This document shows positions 1-8,885 of a stretch of DNA of 64,000 nucleotides, piece by piece. Below the pieces are notes generated by a model that ran no database searches, was not told where the DNA came from, and saw only the letters and a list, made by a program, of their open reading frames with translations. Made by a program: the position numbers and the translations under genes. Source of the stretch: Tenacibaculum agarivorans (lineage in GTDB: Bacteria; Bacteroidota; Bacteroidia; Flavobacteriales; Flavobacteriaceae). The first letter of the stretch is position 1; each line of letters starts with the position of its first letter. The stretch spans positions 1 to 64,000 of the forward strand of contig NZ_MSMP01000007.1 of assembly GCF_001936575.1 (NCBI RefSeq), written 5' to 3'.

Positions 1-97
1 ATCCTTTTCTTATTAACTCAAAGCAAGCATTGATAATCGATAATTGTTTATTGATCATTGGAAAAAACTTCCAGCTTCAGGCTCCAGACTTCTGACT

Positions 98-829
98 TTA
101 CTTAAAATAAGCTAATAAATTTCCTTTTTTAGAAGCTGATACTAAAATTTCTTTCCCATTTGTTAATTCTACACTTCCTCCTTTTCCTTTTTTGTACTTA
201 GTGATTGCATTGATATTCACTAAATACGATTTATGAATTCTAGCAAAAGGATACTCATTTAATACTTCTTCAAAATGTTTTAGTGTTTTGCTTACCACTT
301 TTTTAGTTTCTTTGAAATGGATTTCCGTGTAATTATCATCTGCCTTGCAAAAAATGATATTGTCTACATCTATAACTTCAAATCCTTCTTGAGTAGGAAT
401 AGTAATTTTACCTTGGATTGAATTGACTTGAGGTGTCAAAATTTTATTTTGTAATTGACTTTCTTTCTCTTTAATTTCAATAACCAGATTTACTGATTTT
501 ATCAATTCATCAATTGATATTGGTTTTAATAAATAATACGTTGCTTGATTATTTAATGCTTCAATAGCATAATGATCATAAGCCGTTACAAATATGGTTT
601 CGAAAGTTTTGTTTTCTACTTTTTCCAATAAATCAAAAGCGTTTCCAAATGGCATTTCAACATCTAAGAAAACTAAATCCAATTCATGGGTTTGAATTAA
701 CTCGTAAGCTTCTTGGATATTACTTGCTTCTCCTAAAATTTCTATATTAGGACAATACTTCCCAATATAGTTTCTGAGTATTTCTCTACTTATTTGTTCG
801 TCTTCAACTATTATTGTTTTTAGCTTCAT
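98..829 (-). CDS. LytTR-family response regulator
   Basis: Two-component transcription regulator of 243 residues. The N-terminal receiver domain (about 1-118) shows the acidic pair E9/D10, the phospho-acceptor D56 in the LDVEMP motif, the switch T82 and the conserved K102 in LLKPIS. The C-terminal half (about 142-243) is a LytTR DNA-binding domain, recognisable from the FCKADDNYTEI and FARIHKSYLVN segments. It is the expected partner of the histidine kinase that ends 3 bases upstream in the transcription direction; the two genes are surely co-transcribed. Family knowledge says such regulators bind imperfect direct repeats; the target genes are not evident here. Nothing looks damaged. Confidence 0.95.
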   Translation of the reverse strand: MKLKTIIVEDEQISREILRNYIGKYCPNIEILGEASNIQEAYELIQTHELDLVFLDVEMPFGNAFDLLEKVENKTFETIFVTAYDHYAIEALNNQATYYLLKPISIDELIKSVNLVIEIKEKESQLQNKILTPQVNSIQGKITIPTQEGFEVIDVDNIIFCKADDNYTEIHFKETKKVVSKTLKHFEEVLNEYPFARIHKSYLVNINAITKYKKGKGGSVELTNGKEILVSASKKGNLLAYFK

Positions 830-832
830 AAC

Positions 833-3049
833 TTATTTTTTTAGGATTACTTCTACTCTTGTTCCACTTCCATCTTCAAAAGCATCTGTGATTTTTACTT
901 CTATTTTGTCTTGGTACATATCATTTAATATGGCAATTCTATTTTTTATAGTACTCATACCCTTCGATTTTTGTTTGAGTTGATTTTTTGTTTTCATCTC
1001 AAGCGATCTCTTTCTACCGATTCCATCATCTGTAATTGTAATTGCAATAGTCTCTTCACTCTTTTTATCAATAGCGATAGTCAGTTTTCCTTTTTCTTTT
1101 TTATATCGTAAACCATGCCAAATAGCATTTTCTATATAAGGTTGTAAGAGCATTGGTGGAATTTGAAACTGTTCTATATCTATAGACTTATCTACAGTAA
1201 TAGTGTAATCAAATTTATCTTTAAATCGGTTATGTTCCAACTTCACATACAATTCTAACAATTCAATTTCCTTGGTAAAAGGAATAAAATCTTCATCAGA
1301 ATTTTCAAGTACAGAACGCATCAATACAGAAAATTCAGATAGATATCTATTGGCATTTCTTTCATCATTTACTGCAATAAAACTATTTACTGAATTTAAC
1401 GCATTAAAAATGAAATGTGGATTCATTTGTGAACGCATCGATTTTAAGGCTAATAGATTATTGGCTAGCTGTTGTTTTTGAGTCGATCTATGTTTGTAAA
1501 ATGCTAACAAACTCATTAAAAGTAATCCTCCAATTAAAGAGTAAATAACCACAAGCTGCGTTTTACTTTTCTCTAAAGTCAACTCTTTATCTTTAATAGC
1601 TAAACTAATTTTGCTATCCGAAAGTTCTTTATCGCGCTCTAAAATTGCTATTCTACTTTGATTATCAGCTATTTTTTTAGTGAGTCTTTTTATTTGATAG
1701 ATCTCTTGTTCTTTTTTAATGTATAAAGTATCTACAATATCAACAAAATCTCTATAGGTTTTTAATGCATTGATATAATCACCCACAGTAGCATAAACTT
1801 CGGATAGTTTTCTTGTCGCATGTTTTTGTACTTCAAAATCTTCTTTCTTATCTGCTTCTACAATACTTTTCTCTAAATATTCAATAGCTTCAGGATAATT
1901 TTCTTTTTGGATATAAGCATTTCCTATTTTATAGTTCAATCTTTGAGAGGTTAATGAATCTTTCTCCTCTGTTGACTTATTTTCATATTTCTTAACTACA
2001 GTATTTAGATCATTTTTATCAACATTTTTTAAGATTTCTTTTCTTAGCTTTATCTCATTGTCGTATTGTTTGGTTTCATTATAAAAATCCGCTACCTCTT
2101 GTTGTACTTGTAATGAAGGTTCTTCTGCTAATTCTGAAGCTTGCTTTAATGTATTTAAAACAGCTGTATTAGCTTTATTTATATTCCCTTCTTTTGCATA
2201 AACATTCGCCAGTTTTGCATTAAGGTCAGGTACAACATCGTTAATAAACTTTTCATTCGCAATCTTTAGTGCTTTTTCATAATATGATTTACCTTCTTTA
2301 TACTCTTTTTGCTTAATTGACACATCTCCTAAACCTTGTAGAATCTGAACTTGATTATAGATACTTAAGCTTTTATCTTTAAGCTTAGTATATGTTTTTT
2401 TACTATCATCATATTTCTTTGCTAAATATTGTGTTTTAGCGAGTTGTAGTAATGTTTCCGTTTTTTCATTGATCTGTAATGAGATCTTATAGTTACTGAT
2501 AGCAATATCATACTGCTTCCAAAAGAAATAAATATCTCCTAAAATTTTATAGGTATTTGCATTTCTACTCCTAGATTCATTGGCTTTTAATGCTTCTTCA
2601 ATGAAAGTTAAACTTTTATCTAAATCTTTTTCTTTGTAAAAATTTGCTGAATCAATAAGTTGTGTATAATTGGATGTTCTTCTTCTAACTTTAGATTTGG
2701 ACATGAAACTACTCCTACTTATTTTATCGATATCTTCAATTACTATTTTAATATCTTCATCAGAAGTTATGGTATGAATTACGGTTTCAAAATCGGGGTG
2801 ACTAACTCTTAATTCATCATTAACTCTAGCTTTCACCCGATACACCCCATGAATATCACACCTACTTGTACTGAATGCATTTACGCTAATATTTGCATCT
2901 TTTACATACTCTCCAGTATCTTTATGTACAATCTTCACTTTTAATTCAAATCCTCCTCCATTATCTAGCACAAAATTTTGTGCACTCACAATAGCTCCTG
3001 ATAGGATTGATAATAAAAATGTTATGTAAAATCGTAAACTCACTTTCAT
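833..3049 (-). CDS. LytS-like sensor histidine kinase with exported TPR region
   Basis: Membrane sensor kinase of 738 residues. A signal peptide (1-23) is followed by a small carboxypeptidase-regulatory-like beta domain (about 35-105), then a long TPR array (about 130-440), a coiled segment (445-495), one membrane helix (about 499-518) and a His_kinase domain with the phosphorylated H545 in the MNPHFIFNAL motif, ending in an HATPase domain with a DDGIGRKR nucleotide-binding box. The topology places the TPRs in the periplasm and the kinase in the cytoplasm (inference). It is followed after 3 bases by the LytTR regulator at 98-829, its probable partner. The signal sensed is unknown. Confidence 0.93.
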   Translation of the reverse strand: MKVSLRFYITFLLSILSGAIVSAQNFVLDNGGGFELKVKIVHKDTGEYVKDANISVNAFSTSRCDIHGVYRVKARVNDELRVSHPDFETVIHTITSDEDIKIVIEDIDKISRSSFMSKSKVRRRTSNYTQLIDSANFYKEKDLDKSLTFIEEALKANESRSRNANTYKILGDIYFFWKQYDIAISNYKISLQINEKTETLLQLAKTQYLAKKYDDSKKTYTKLKDKSLSIYNQVQILQGLGDVSIKQKEYKEGKSYYEKALKIANEKFINDVVPDLNAKLANVYAKEGNINKANTAVLNTLKQASELAEEPSLQVQQEVADFYNETKQYDNEIKLRKEILKNVDKNDLNTVVKKYENKSTEEKDSLTSQRLNYKIGNAYIQKENYPEAIEYLEKSIVEADKKEDFEVQKHATRKLSEVYATVGDYINALKTYRDFVDIVDTLYIKKEQEIYQIKRLTKKIADNQSRIAILERDKELSDSKISLAIKDKELTLEKSKTQLVVIYSLIGGLLLMSLLAFYKHRSTQKQQLANNLLALKSMRSQMNPHFIFNALNSVNSFIAVNDERNANRYLSEFSVLMRSVLENSDEDFIPFTKEIELLELYVKLEHNRFKDKFDYTITVDKSIDIEQFQIPPMLLQPYIENAIWHGLRYKKEKGKLTIAIDKKSEETIAITITDDGIGRKRSLEMKTKNQLKQKSKGMSTIKNRIAILNDMYQDKIEVKITDAFEDGSGTRVEVILKK

Positions 3050-3206
3050 GTTTCTTAATAAACAGTATGTAAACTTATCACCAAAAAATCAATAAAAAAA
3101 ATAGGGAGATTCAAATTGAAGTGAAAAACACATGAAAAAGCATAGGTTTACTCAACTAAAGAAGCTTTTTACTAATCCAAACCCTTTTGTTACTCATAGT
3201 TCTTTT

Positions 3207-3234
3207 TTTGTTAAAAAAGTTGCTACTAGCTTTG
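3207..3234 (+). promoter_or_regulatory. Candidate Bacteroidetes promoter for the SIMPL gene
   Basis: A -7 box TAGCTTTG (3227-3234) matches TAnnTTTG, with TTTG at 3207-3210, 16 bases upstream, a slightly short spacer. It lies 18 bases before the ATG at 3253 and downstream of the alternative TTG start at 3187, so it supports the internal ATG. Confidence 0.5.
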
Positions 3235-3252
3235 ACAAAAAGAGAAATCTAT

Positions 3253-3951
3253 ATGAAAATAATTACTACTATATTTTTATTACTCACGACCACTATTTCC
3301 TTTGGACAAAAAACTGCAGAAGAAAAACCGTATATAGAAGTTACTGGTACTGCCTTTAGAGAAGTTGTTCCAGATGAAATTTATTTAGATGTTCCTTTAG
3401 AGGAGCGTATTGAAAAAGGAAAGAAAATTACAATTCAACATATTGAGAACAAACTAAAACAAGAATTGAAAACTTGTGGTATTCCTGAAGAACATCTTAA
3501 AATATCAGATTTAAACTCTACATTGGTAAAAACAGGATGGTGGAATAAAGAAATTTTAGCTAAAGCGAATTATGAATTGAAAATTCAAAACACGAATCAT
3601 TTGAAAGATATTTTTGAAATTTTTGAGAACCTAAACATAAAAGGAGCTACCATTACTAAAGCAACCAATTCAAAAATTCAACGTATTAAAAGAGAAGTAC
3701 GAATTTTAGCTATAAAAGCTGCAAAAGAAAAAGCGGATTATTTATTAAATGCCATAGGACAAAAATCTGGGAAACCTTTAATTGTTAACGATGTGAGTTC
3801 TAAAAACACTATAGATTTCTCAATGGCTAATGTAGCATATAATAGACGTAAATTAGTTTCCAACCAAACTAAAAATTATACTAAAAATACTATACAATTT
3901 AAAAATATAGAGGTTTCATCTAGCATCTACGTAAAGTTTGAAATCCAATAA
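3253..3951 (+). CDS. SIMPL domain (DUF541) exported protein
   Basis: A 232-residue exported protein. The N-terminus is a clean signal peptide ending near ISFGQ, followed by a SIMPL/DUF541 domain: the opening YIEVTGTAFREVVPDE and the later AAKEKADYLLNAIGQK helix are characteristic of the family. Members occur in the periplasm or outer envelope of many bacteria; their function is poorly known (some relate to oxidative stress or to the outer membrane). The ATG at 3253 is chosen over a TTG at 3187 because it begins the signal peptide and sits just downstream of a candidate promoter. A hairpin terminator follows at 3977-4000. The gene is alone, convergent with the glucosaminidase gene. Confidence 0.85.
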   Translation: MKIITTIFLLLTTTISFGQKTAEEKPYIEVTGTAFREVVPDEIYLDVPLEERIEKGKKITIQHIENKLKQELKTCGIPEEHLKISDLNSTLVKTGWWNKEILAKANYELKIQNTNHLKDIFEIFENLNIKGATITKATNSKIQRIKREVRILAIKAAKEKADYLLNAIGQKSGKPLIVNDVSSKNTIDFSMANVAYNRRKLVSNQTKNYTKNTIQFKNIEVSSSIYVKFEIQ

Positions 3952-3976
3952 TTGAAAAAAGGAAGAGTCGTTTAGT

Positions 3977-4000
3977 AAAGAGTAACATTTGTTACTCTTT
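3977..4000 (+). terminator. Rho-independent terminator, convergent genes
   Basis: Perfect 10-base stem (3977-3986 with 3991-4000) around a 4-base loop, ending in a T-rich stretch on the plus strand. It lies between the convergent SIMPL and glucosaminidase genes; the T-run favours the plus-strand gene. Confidence 0.7.
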
Positions 4001-4002
4001 TT

Positions 4003-4872
4003 CTATTTTCTTAAAAGCAACTCTTGTCCGATACTAATTGTATTATTTTTTAATCCATTAATCATTTTCAATTGCTGAACAGAAATTTTAAATTTTCTTG
4101 CAATAGAATATAAAGTATCACCTTTAATTACTTTATAGAAAAATCGGGTACTTGTAGTATTAGTATCTGTATTTGTTACTGTAGTTTGAGTTGTATCTTT
4201 TTTTTGTACAACTACAGGAGTAGACGGAGGCGTTGGAGGTCTATTTTTTTCTCTGTCGTATTGATCTAAATTGTACTTATGAATTAATGCAATTAATTTT
4301 TGAGGATATTTTTTATCGGTTGCATATCCTGCCCGTTTCAATCCATATGCCCATCCTTTATAATCTGTGGTTCTTAATTTAAAAAGTCTTGCATATCTTT
4401 TTCTTCCCGTTAAAAATTTAGAATGATCTTCATATGATCTTTCAGGGTGTTTATATTTTCGAAAGCATTCCGCAATTTTATCATCATCATGAGTAACGCT
4501 TTTTCCCTTCCAACCTCTGTGGCATTTTATTCCAAAGTGATTATTAGATCTAATAGCTAAATTACTTCTTCCGCTTCCTGATTCTAAAATCCCTTGAGCT
4601 AAGGTAATACTAGCAGGAATTTTATATTTATGCATTTCTCGTACTGCTATTGGAGCAAACTTTTCTATGTATTCATTTGTAGTTTTTACAATACTTTTTG
4701 AAGTTACTTTCTTTTTTTTAGTGTGTTCTACAGTAGGAATTTTAGATTCTTCTTTTATAACAGGCTCATCAACCACTATAGGTTTTTGAGGGGTTGTAGT
4801 TACCACCTGTTTTTTAGATCCACAACTTGATATTATTAAAAGTATACTTAATACTAAAAATTTCAACTTCAT
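4003..4872 (-). CDS. Glucosaminidase lipoprotein with LysM domain
   Basis: Peptidoglycan hydrolase of 289 residues. A lipoprotein signal ends with the lipobox ISSC (C17). After a Lys/Thr-rich linker comes a glucosaminidase domain (about 65-205) with the likely catalytic glutamate E97 in the AQGILESGSG motif. A Pro/Thr-rich linker leads to one C-terminal LysM domain (about 242-288) that should bind peptidoglycan. It is expected to trim glycan strands from the periplasmic side of the envelope. The start ATG directly abuts the stop codon of the PLP-enzyme gene upstream, so translation may be coupled. It is the last gene of the run that begins with the ABC-F gene at 8326. Confidence 0.92.
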   Translation of the reverse strand: MKLKFLVLSILLIISSCGSKKQVVTTTPQKPIVVDEPVIKEESKIPTVEHTKKKKVTSKSIVKTTNEYIEKFAPIAVREMHKYKIPASITLAQGILESGSGRSNLAIRSNNHFGIKCHRGWKGKSVTHDDDKIAECFRKYKHPERSYEDHSKFLTGRKRYARLFKLRTTDYKGWAYGLKRAGYATDKKYPQKLIALIHKYNLDQYDREKNRPPTPPSTPVVVQKKDTTQTTVTNTDTNTTSTRFFYKVIKGDTLYSIARKFKISVQQLKMINGLKNNTISIGQELLLRK

Positions 4873-5805
4873 TTACACCTGAATTAAATCCATATTCTTT
4901 TTTGCTAACCTTCGATTGAATCCATCTATTCCTTGAATTCCACCTGTATGAATGGCTAAAATTTTACTTCCTTTTTCAAATTGCTTTTTCTTAATCTTAT
5001 CTACAATTCCGTATATCATTTTTCCTGTATAAATCGGATCAAGCAATATACCAGTATCCGATTTAAATTGATTGATAAACTCTATTAATTCTTTGGTAAA
5101 CTTTCCATAACCTCCAAAATGATACTCAGTCTCTAAGCTCCAATTCGTTTTGGTTACCAATTGTTTAATCTCATCATACAAAAAATCACCTTTTAAGGCT
5201 GGAAAACCTATTACTTGTTGATGACTTTTTGTTGAGTTTATCAAACCGGCTATGGTACCTCCGGTTCCAATAGCCGAACAAATATAATTGAATTTTTCAT
5301 CTTCATTTGTCAATACTTCTTCACATCCCTTAATAGCCAGTTTGTTCGTCCCTCCTTCAGGAATTAAATAAAACTCTCCTAGCTTCTCTTTGATACTTTT
5401 TATAAAACTGGGCGTACTCTTTTTTCTGTATACGTCTCTTTGAATAAACTCAAATTTCATTCCATTATTATGAGCTACTCTTAAGGTACTATTTTCAGCA
5501 ATAACTTTTGAAAAATTAATCCCTAATTCTTCTCCTCTTATTATACCTATAGTTTTTAAGCCATTAAGATTACCTGCAACAGCCGTAGCTACTATATGAT
5601 TTGAAAAAGCACCTCCAAAAGTTAACAATGTATCCTTTTGTTGATGCTTTGCTTCTAAAATATTATACTTTAGTTTTCTGAATTTATTACCAGAAACATA
5701 TGTATGAATTAGGTCTTCTCTTTTAATCCAAAGTTCTATTTCATACTCTTTTAAAAAAGATAAATTTACTTGCTGATTTTCACTTTTTATGTTCTTACTA
5801 AACAT
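4873..5805 (-). CDS. ACC deaminase/D-cysteine desulfhydrase family PLP enzyme
   Basis: Pyridoxal-phosphate enzyme of the fold-type II ACC deaminase/D-cysteine desulfhydrase family, 310 residues, near full length. The segment SGNKFRKLKYN holds the PLP lysine (K41 by alignment to the family pattern), GGAFSNH follows as the substrate-binding loop, and a glycine-rich phosphate loop is seen at AIGTGGTIAG. The family covers 1-aminocyclopropane-1-carboxylate deaminase and D-cysteine desulfhydrase; which activity applies cannot be decided from sequence reading, although a D-amino-acid desulfhydrase is the commoner role outside plant-associated bacteria. It lies between a lipoprotein gene (15-base gap) and the glucosaminidase gene (no gap). 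Confidence 0.88.
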   Translation of the reverse strand: MFSKNIKSENQQVNLSFLKEYEIELWIKREDLIHTYVSGNKFRKLKYNILEAKHQQKDTLLTFGGAFSNHIVATAVAGNLNGLKTIGIIRGEELGINFSKVIAENSTLRVAHNNGMKFEFIQRDVYRKKSTPSFIKSIKEKLGEFYLIPEGGTNKLAIKGCEEVLTNEDEKFNYICSAIGTGGTIAGLINSTKSHQQVIGFPALKGDFLYDEIKQLVTKTNWSLETEYHFGGYGKFTKELIEFINQFKSDTGILLDPIYTGKMIYGIVDKIKKKQFEKGSKILAIHTGGIQGIDGFNRRLAKKNMDLIQV

Positions 5806-5820
5806 AAGCTTTGTTTGTCA

Positions 5821-6393
5821 CTACCAAAAGTTAGCTTCTCTTTCTGAATACCCTATACTTATATTTTCCCAATAAATTTCGCCTTCTTCTGTCTCTATAA
5901 AAACTCTATAGAATCCTTTAGCATAACCAGACACATTTATTATAGGAGTACCAGAAGTTTGTAAATCAATATCTTCTACAGCGCTATCACCTATTTCTTT
6001 GCTGGTGTACATTCCGTTAGATAATGTCGATTCAAAATCTATATTTTGAAAATCTCTAGTGGGCACTCCTTTAACTATCCATAGTTTTTTTACTTTTTTT
6101 GACGTACCTATACTAAATACATCCTCTACTATTGTTGGGTACACTGTAAATACCGAAGAAATAATATCAGAAACAGAAATTGGTTCGTCATCTTTTCTGT
6201 TCTTAGCATTTGTTCCTGAATCGTTCCTTAACACATTTGGATTTCCATACACTCCATTAGTAGTCCCAGTAACATCAACTAAGTTGATTCCTGTTATAAT
6301 ATTTAATTTCCCTGCCTCTTCAGGGTTATTTGAATTTCCACTACAAGCTGTTAATAATACTATTATTAATACTAATAAAATACTTTTTCTCAT
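5821..6393 (-). CDS. Lipoprotein with T9SS-tail-like beta domain
   Basis: A 190-residue predicted lipoprotein of unknown role: signal peptide with lipobox LTAC (C17), then a Gly/Asn-rich linker. The C-terminal half (about 78-190) resembles the fold of a type A sorting domain: it opens with a VYPTIVEDVFSI segment, like the usual VYPNP start, and closes with GFYRVFIETEEGE, like the GxYxVxIxT strand. The usual terminal KFVK-type ending is absent, since the protein ends in EREANFW. It is therefore probably not a secretion cargo. It sits 13 bases after the ABC-F gene and 15 before the PLP enzyme in the same operon. Confidence 0.7.
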   Translation of the reverse strand: MRKSILLVLIIVLLTACSGNSNNPEEAGKLNIITGINLVDVTGTTNGVYGNPNVLRNDSGTNAKNRKDDEPISVSDIISSVFTVYPTIVEDVFSIGTSKKVKKLWIVKGVPTRDFQNIDFESTLSNGMYTSKEIGDSAVEDIDLQTSGTPIINVSGYAKGFYRVFIETEEGEIYWENISIGYSEREANFW

Positions 6394-6406
6394 CGTTGCT
6401 TTATAT

Positions 6407-8326
6407 TTAGGTTAGTTTATCTATGTTTTCTTCTACTTCTTCCCATTCTATCATTAAATCGTCTAGTTTATTTTTCTTGGCTTTATATTCTTCAAAAAAA
6501 TTAGGTCTAGAAGATACTTCATCATAATTCTGTGCTAATTCAAGATCAATTTTTTCAATTTCTTGCTCTAAATCAGCAATCGATCTTTCAATTTTGGAAG
6601 ATCTATTTCGTAATTTTCGTAATTGCTTCTCTTCTTCTTTAGATAATTTATAAGCCTCTTTTTTAGAAGTATCTTTAGTTTCTTTTACAACTGTTTTCTT
6701 TTCTGCCTCACGTAAACTATCTATTTTGTGTTGTTCTAAGAAATAATCTATTCCTCCAAGATATTTTTTAATCACTTTGTCTTTAAATCCATAGACATTT
6801 GTTGCTAAACCTTGAAGAAAATCACGATCGTGTGATACTAAAATTAGTGTTCCTTTGAAGTGTTTTAATGCTTTTTTCAGTACATTTTTTGAAGCAATAT
6901 CTAAATGGTTTGTAGGCTCATCCATTATCAATACATTAAAAGGAGTCATTAACAGCCTACATAAAGCTAGTCTATTTCGTTCTCCTCCAGAAAGTACTTT
7001 TGCTTTTTTATCTACAGCTTCTCCTCCAAATAAAAATGCACCTAACATATCTCTAACTTTAACTCTATTGGAGTCATTAGCTGCTTCTTCAACAATTTCT
7101 AATACTGTTTTTTCTGGCGGAAGGTACTCAGATTGATTTTGAGCAAAATATCCAACTTCTACATTATGCCCTAACTTCAACATCCCTTCAAAAGGAATTT
7201 CTCCCACCATCATTTTAGCTAATGTTGACTTTCCTTGTCCATTTTGACCTACAAAGGCAACTTTAGCATTTCTTTCGATCATTAGGTTTACATTTGCTAA
7301 CACGTGCTTGTCACCATAACTTTTACTAACATCTTCAGCTTCTACTACAATTTTACCTGGCTCTTTAGAAACCTCAAAACGTACATTCATCACAGCATTT
7401 TCATCCTGATCAACCTCTATACGTTCAACCTTATCTAACTTTTTAATCAGCGACTGAGCCATAGATGCTTTACTCGCTTTAGCTCTAAATTTCTCGATAA
7501 GTTGCTCAGTACGCTTGATTTCTTTTTCTTGATTTTTTTGAGCTTGCATCTGCTTTTCTTTGATGTCTGCTCTTAATTCAAGATACTTAGAATATGGCTT
7601 TTTGTAATCGTAAATTTGACCTAATGAGATTTCAATAGTTCTATTGGTAACATTATCTAAAAACATCTTATCGTGAGATACTGTTACTATTGCACCCGCA
7701 TAATTTTTCAAGAAACTCTCTAACCAAATAATAGATTCAATATCTAAGTGATTAGTAGGCTCATCCAGTAGTAATATATCATTATTTTGTAGTAATAACT
7801 TAGCTAACTCAATACGCATTCTCCATCCTCCTGAAAAGGTGTCCGTAAGTTTATCAAAATCTTCTCTTTGAAATCCTAAACCTTGTAGTATTTTTTCAGT
7901 CTCTCCTTGGTAATTATATCCTCCAAGTAACTCGTATCGTTCCGTTAATTCATTTAAGTCAATAATCAATTGATTATAACTCTCACTTTCATAGTCTGTT
8001 CTTTCCGCTAATTGTTGATTGATATTTTCTAACTTCCCTTCAATCTCTTTAATTTCTTCAAAAGCTTGATAGGCTTCTTCTAAAATAGTTCTTCCTTGTA
8101 CAAAATCTATATCCTGACGTAAAAATCCAATACTAATATCTTTATCAAAAGCTAATGTACCTCCGCTACTTTCAATATCTTTAGAGATTACTTTTAATAA
8201 GGTAGATTTCCCTGCTCCATTTTTTCCTATTAGTCCTACTCTATCTCCTTTTGTTAATTTAAAAGTAATACCTGAGAACAAATCTGTTCCCATAAATGTG
8301 ACTGTTAAATTATGAACGTTTAGCAT
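6407..8326 (-). CDS. ABC-F family ATPase, Uup-like
   Basis: Soluble tandem ATPase of 639 residues with two ABC domains and no membrane segments. Walker A motifs lie at about 34-41 and 360-367, the first signature is FSGGW (about 164-168) and the second LSGGE, each followed by a LLLDEP or LIMDEP Walker B and an NHLD motif. A linker of about 70 residues rich in Lys/Gln separates the domains, as in ribosome-associated ABC-F proteins, and the C-terminus (about 545-639) is a charged coiled coil as in Uup. ABC-F proteins act on the ribosome; an antibiotic-resistance role is possible but not indicated. It is the first gene of the run ending at 4003. Confidence 0.93.
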   Translation of the reverse strand: MLNVHNLTVTFMGTDLFSGITFKLTKGDRVGLIGKNGAGKSTLLKVISKDIESSGGTLAFDKDISIGFLRQDIDFVQGRTILEEAYQAFEEIKEIEGKLENINQQLAERTDYESESYNQLIIDLNELTERYELLGGYNYQGETEKILQGLGFQREDFDKLTDTFSGGWRMRIELAKLLLQNNDILLLDEPTNHLDIESIIWLESFLKNYAGAIVTVSHDKMFLDNVTNRTIEISLGQIYDYKKPYSKYLELRADIKEKQMQAQKNQEKEIKRTEQLIEKFRAKASKASMAQSLIKKLDKVERIEVDQDENAVMNVRFEVSKEPGKIVVEAEDVSKSYGDKHVLANVNLMIERNAKVAFVGQNGQGKSTLAKMMVGEIPFEGMLKLGHNVEVGYFAQNQSEYLPPEKTVLEIVEEAANDSNRVKVRDMLGAFLFGGEAVDKKAKVLSGGERNRLALCRLLMTPFNVLIMDEPTNHLDIASKNVLKKALKHFKGTLILVSHDRDFLQGLATNVYGFKDKVIKKYLGGIDYFLEQHKIDSLREAEKKTVVKETKDTSKKEAYKLSKEEEKQLRKLRNRSSKIERSIADLEQEIEKIDLELAQNYDEVSSRPNFFEEYKAKKNKLDDLMIEWEEVEENIDKLT

Positions 8327-8408
8327 TGATATTATGAATTATGATTCTTTAATAAGTTAATTTTATCTTATTAATTATTAAGTCCTATTTATTTTCCTGA
8401 AATTTGTA

Positions 8409-8444
8409 CAAACTTACAAAACTGTATTCGTACGGCGTTGCAAA
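8409..8444 (-). promoter_or_regulatory. Candidate promoter for the ABC-F operon
   Basis: On the minus strand a TAAGTTTG -7 box (8409-8416) matches TAnnTTTG, with TTTG at 8441-8444. The 24-base spacer is at the long end. The implied start lies about 75 bases before the ABC-F ATG. Confidence 0.45.
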
Positions 8445-8456
8445 TTACTACAATAT

Positions 8457-8861
8457 ATGTTTGGCAAAAAAACTAAATTCTACAGTATTCTTAATAATAA
8501 ATGTCCAAGATGCCATGAAGGTGATTTTTTTAAACATAAAGCATCTTTTAATATTAAAAAAGTAACAGCTTTACATGAGAACTGTTCGCATTGTAATTTA
8601 AAATACATGATGGAACCCTCTTTCTTTTTTGGAGCTATGTATGTAAATTATGCCTTGGCGGTGGCACTATTTGTAGCTGTCTTTGTAATTTCTAAAGTTA
8701 TTTTTCAACAGACTATTTTAACAAGTTTTATTGCTGTTGTCGTAGTTTCTTTACTACTTACTCCTTTTACTTTACGCCTTTCTAGAATTATTTGGATCAA
8801 TCTTTTTGTTAATTATGATAAAAAGTATGGTACTAAAAGTAAAGAAGTGAGTACGAAATAA
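8457..8861 (+). CDS. DUF983 zinc-ribbon membrane protein
   Basis: Small membrane protein of 134 residues of the DUF983 family. The N-terminus has the paired cysteines CPRCHEGDFF and CSHCNLKY, a probable zinc ribbon, followed by the family segment MEPSFFFGAMYVNYA and two hydrophobic helices (about 62-83 and 88-112). The C-terminus is basic. Function is unknown; family members are common in Bacteroidota and alphaproteobacteria. The gene is divergent from the ABC-F gene and convergent with the FAD oxidoreductase gene (24-base gap). Confidence 0.9.
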   Translation: MFGKKTKFYSILNNKCPRCHEGDFFKHKASFNIKKVTALHENCSHCNLKYMMEPSFFFGAMYVNYALAVALFVAVFVISKVIFQQTILTSFIAVVVVSLLLTPFTLRLSRIIWINLFVNYDKKYGTKSKEVSTK

Positions 8862-8885
8862 CCAATAAGCTTTATAATTTGATTA

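Noticed and set aside
3187..3252. TTG start of the SIMPL gene
   Set aside because: Lies upstream of a -7 box and does not give a signal peptide.
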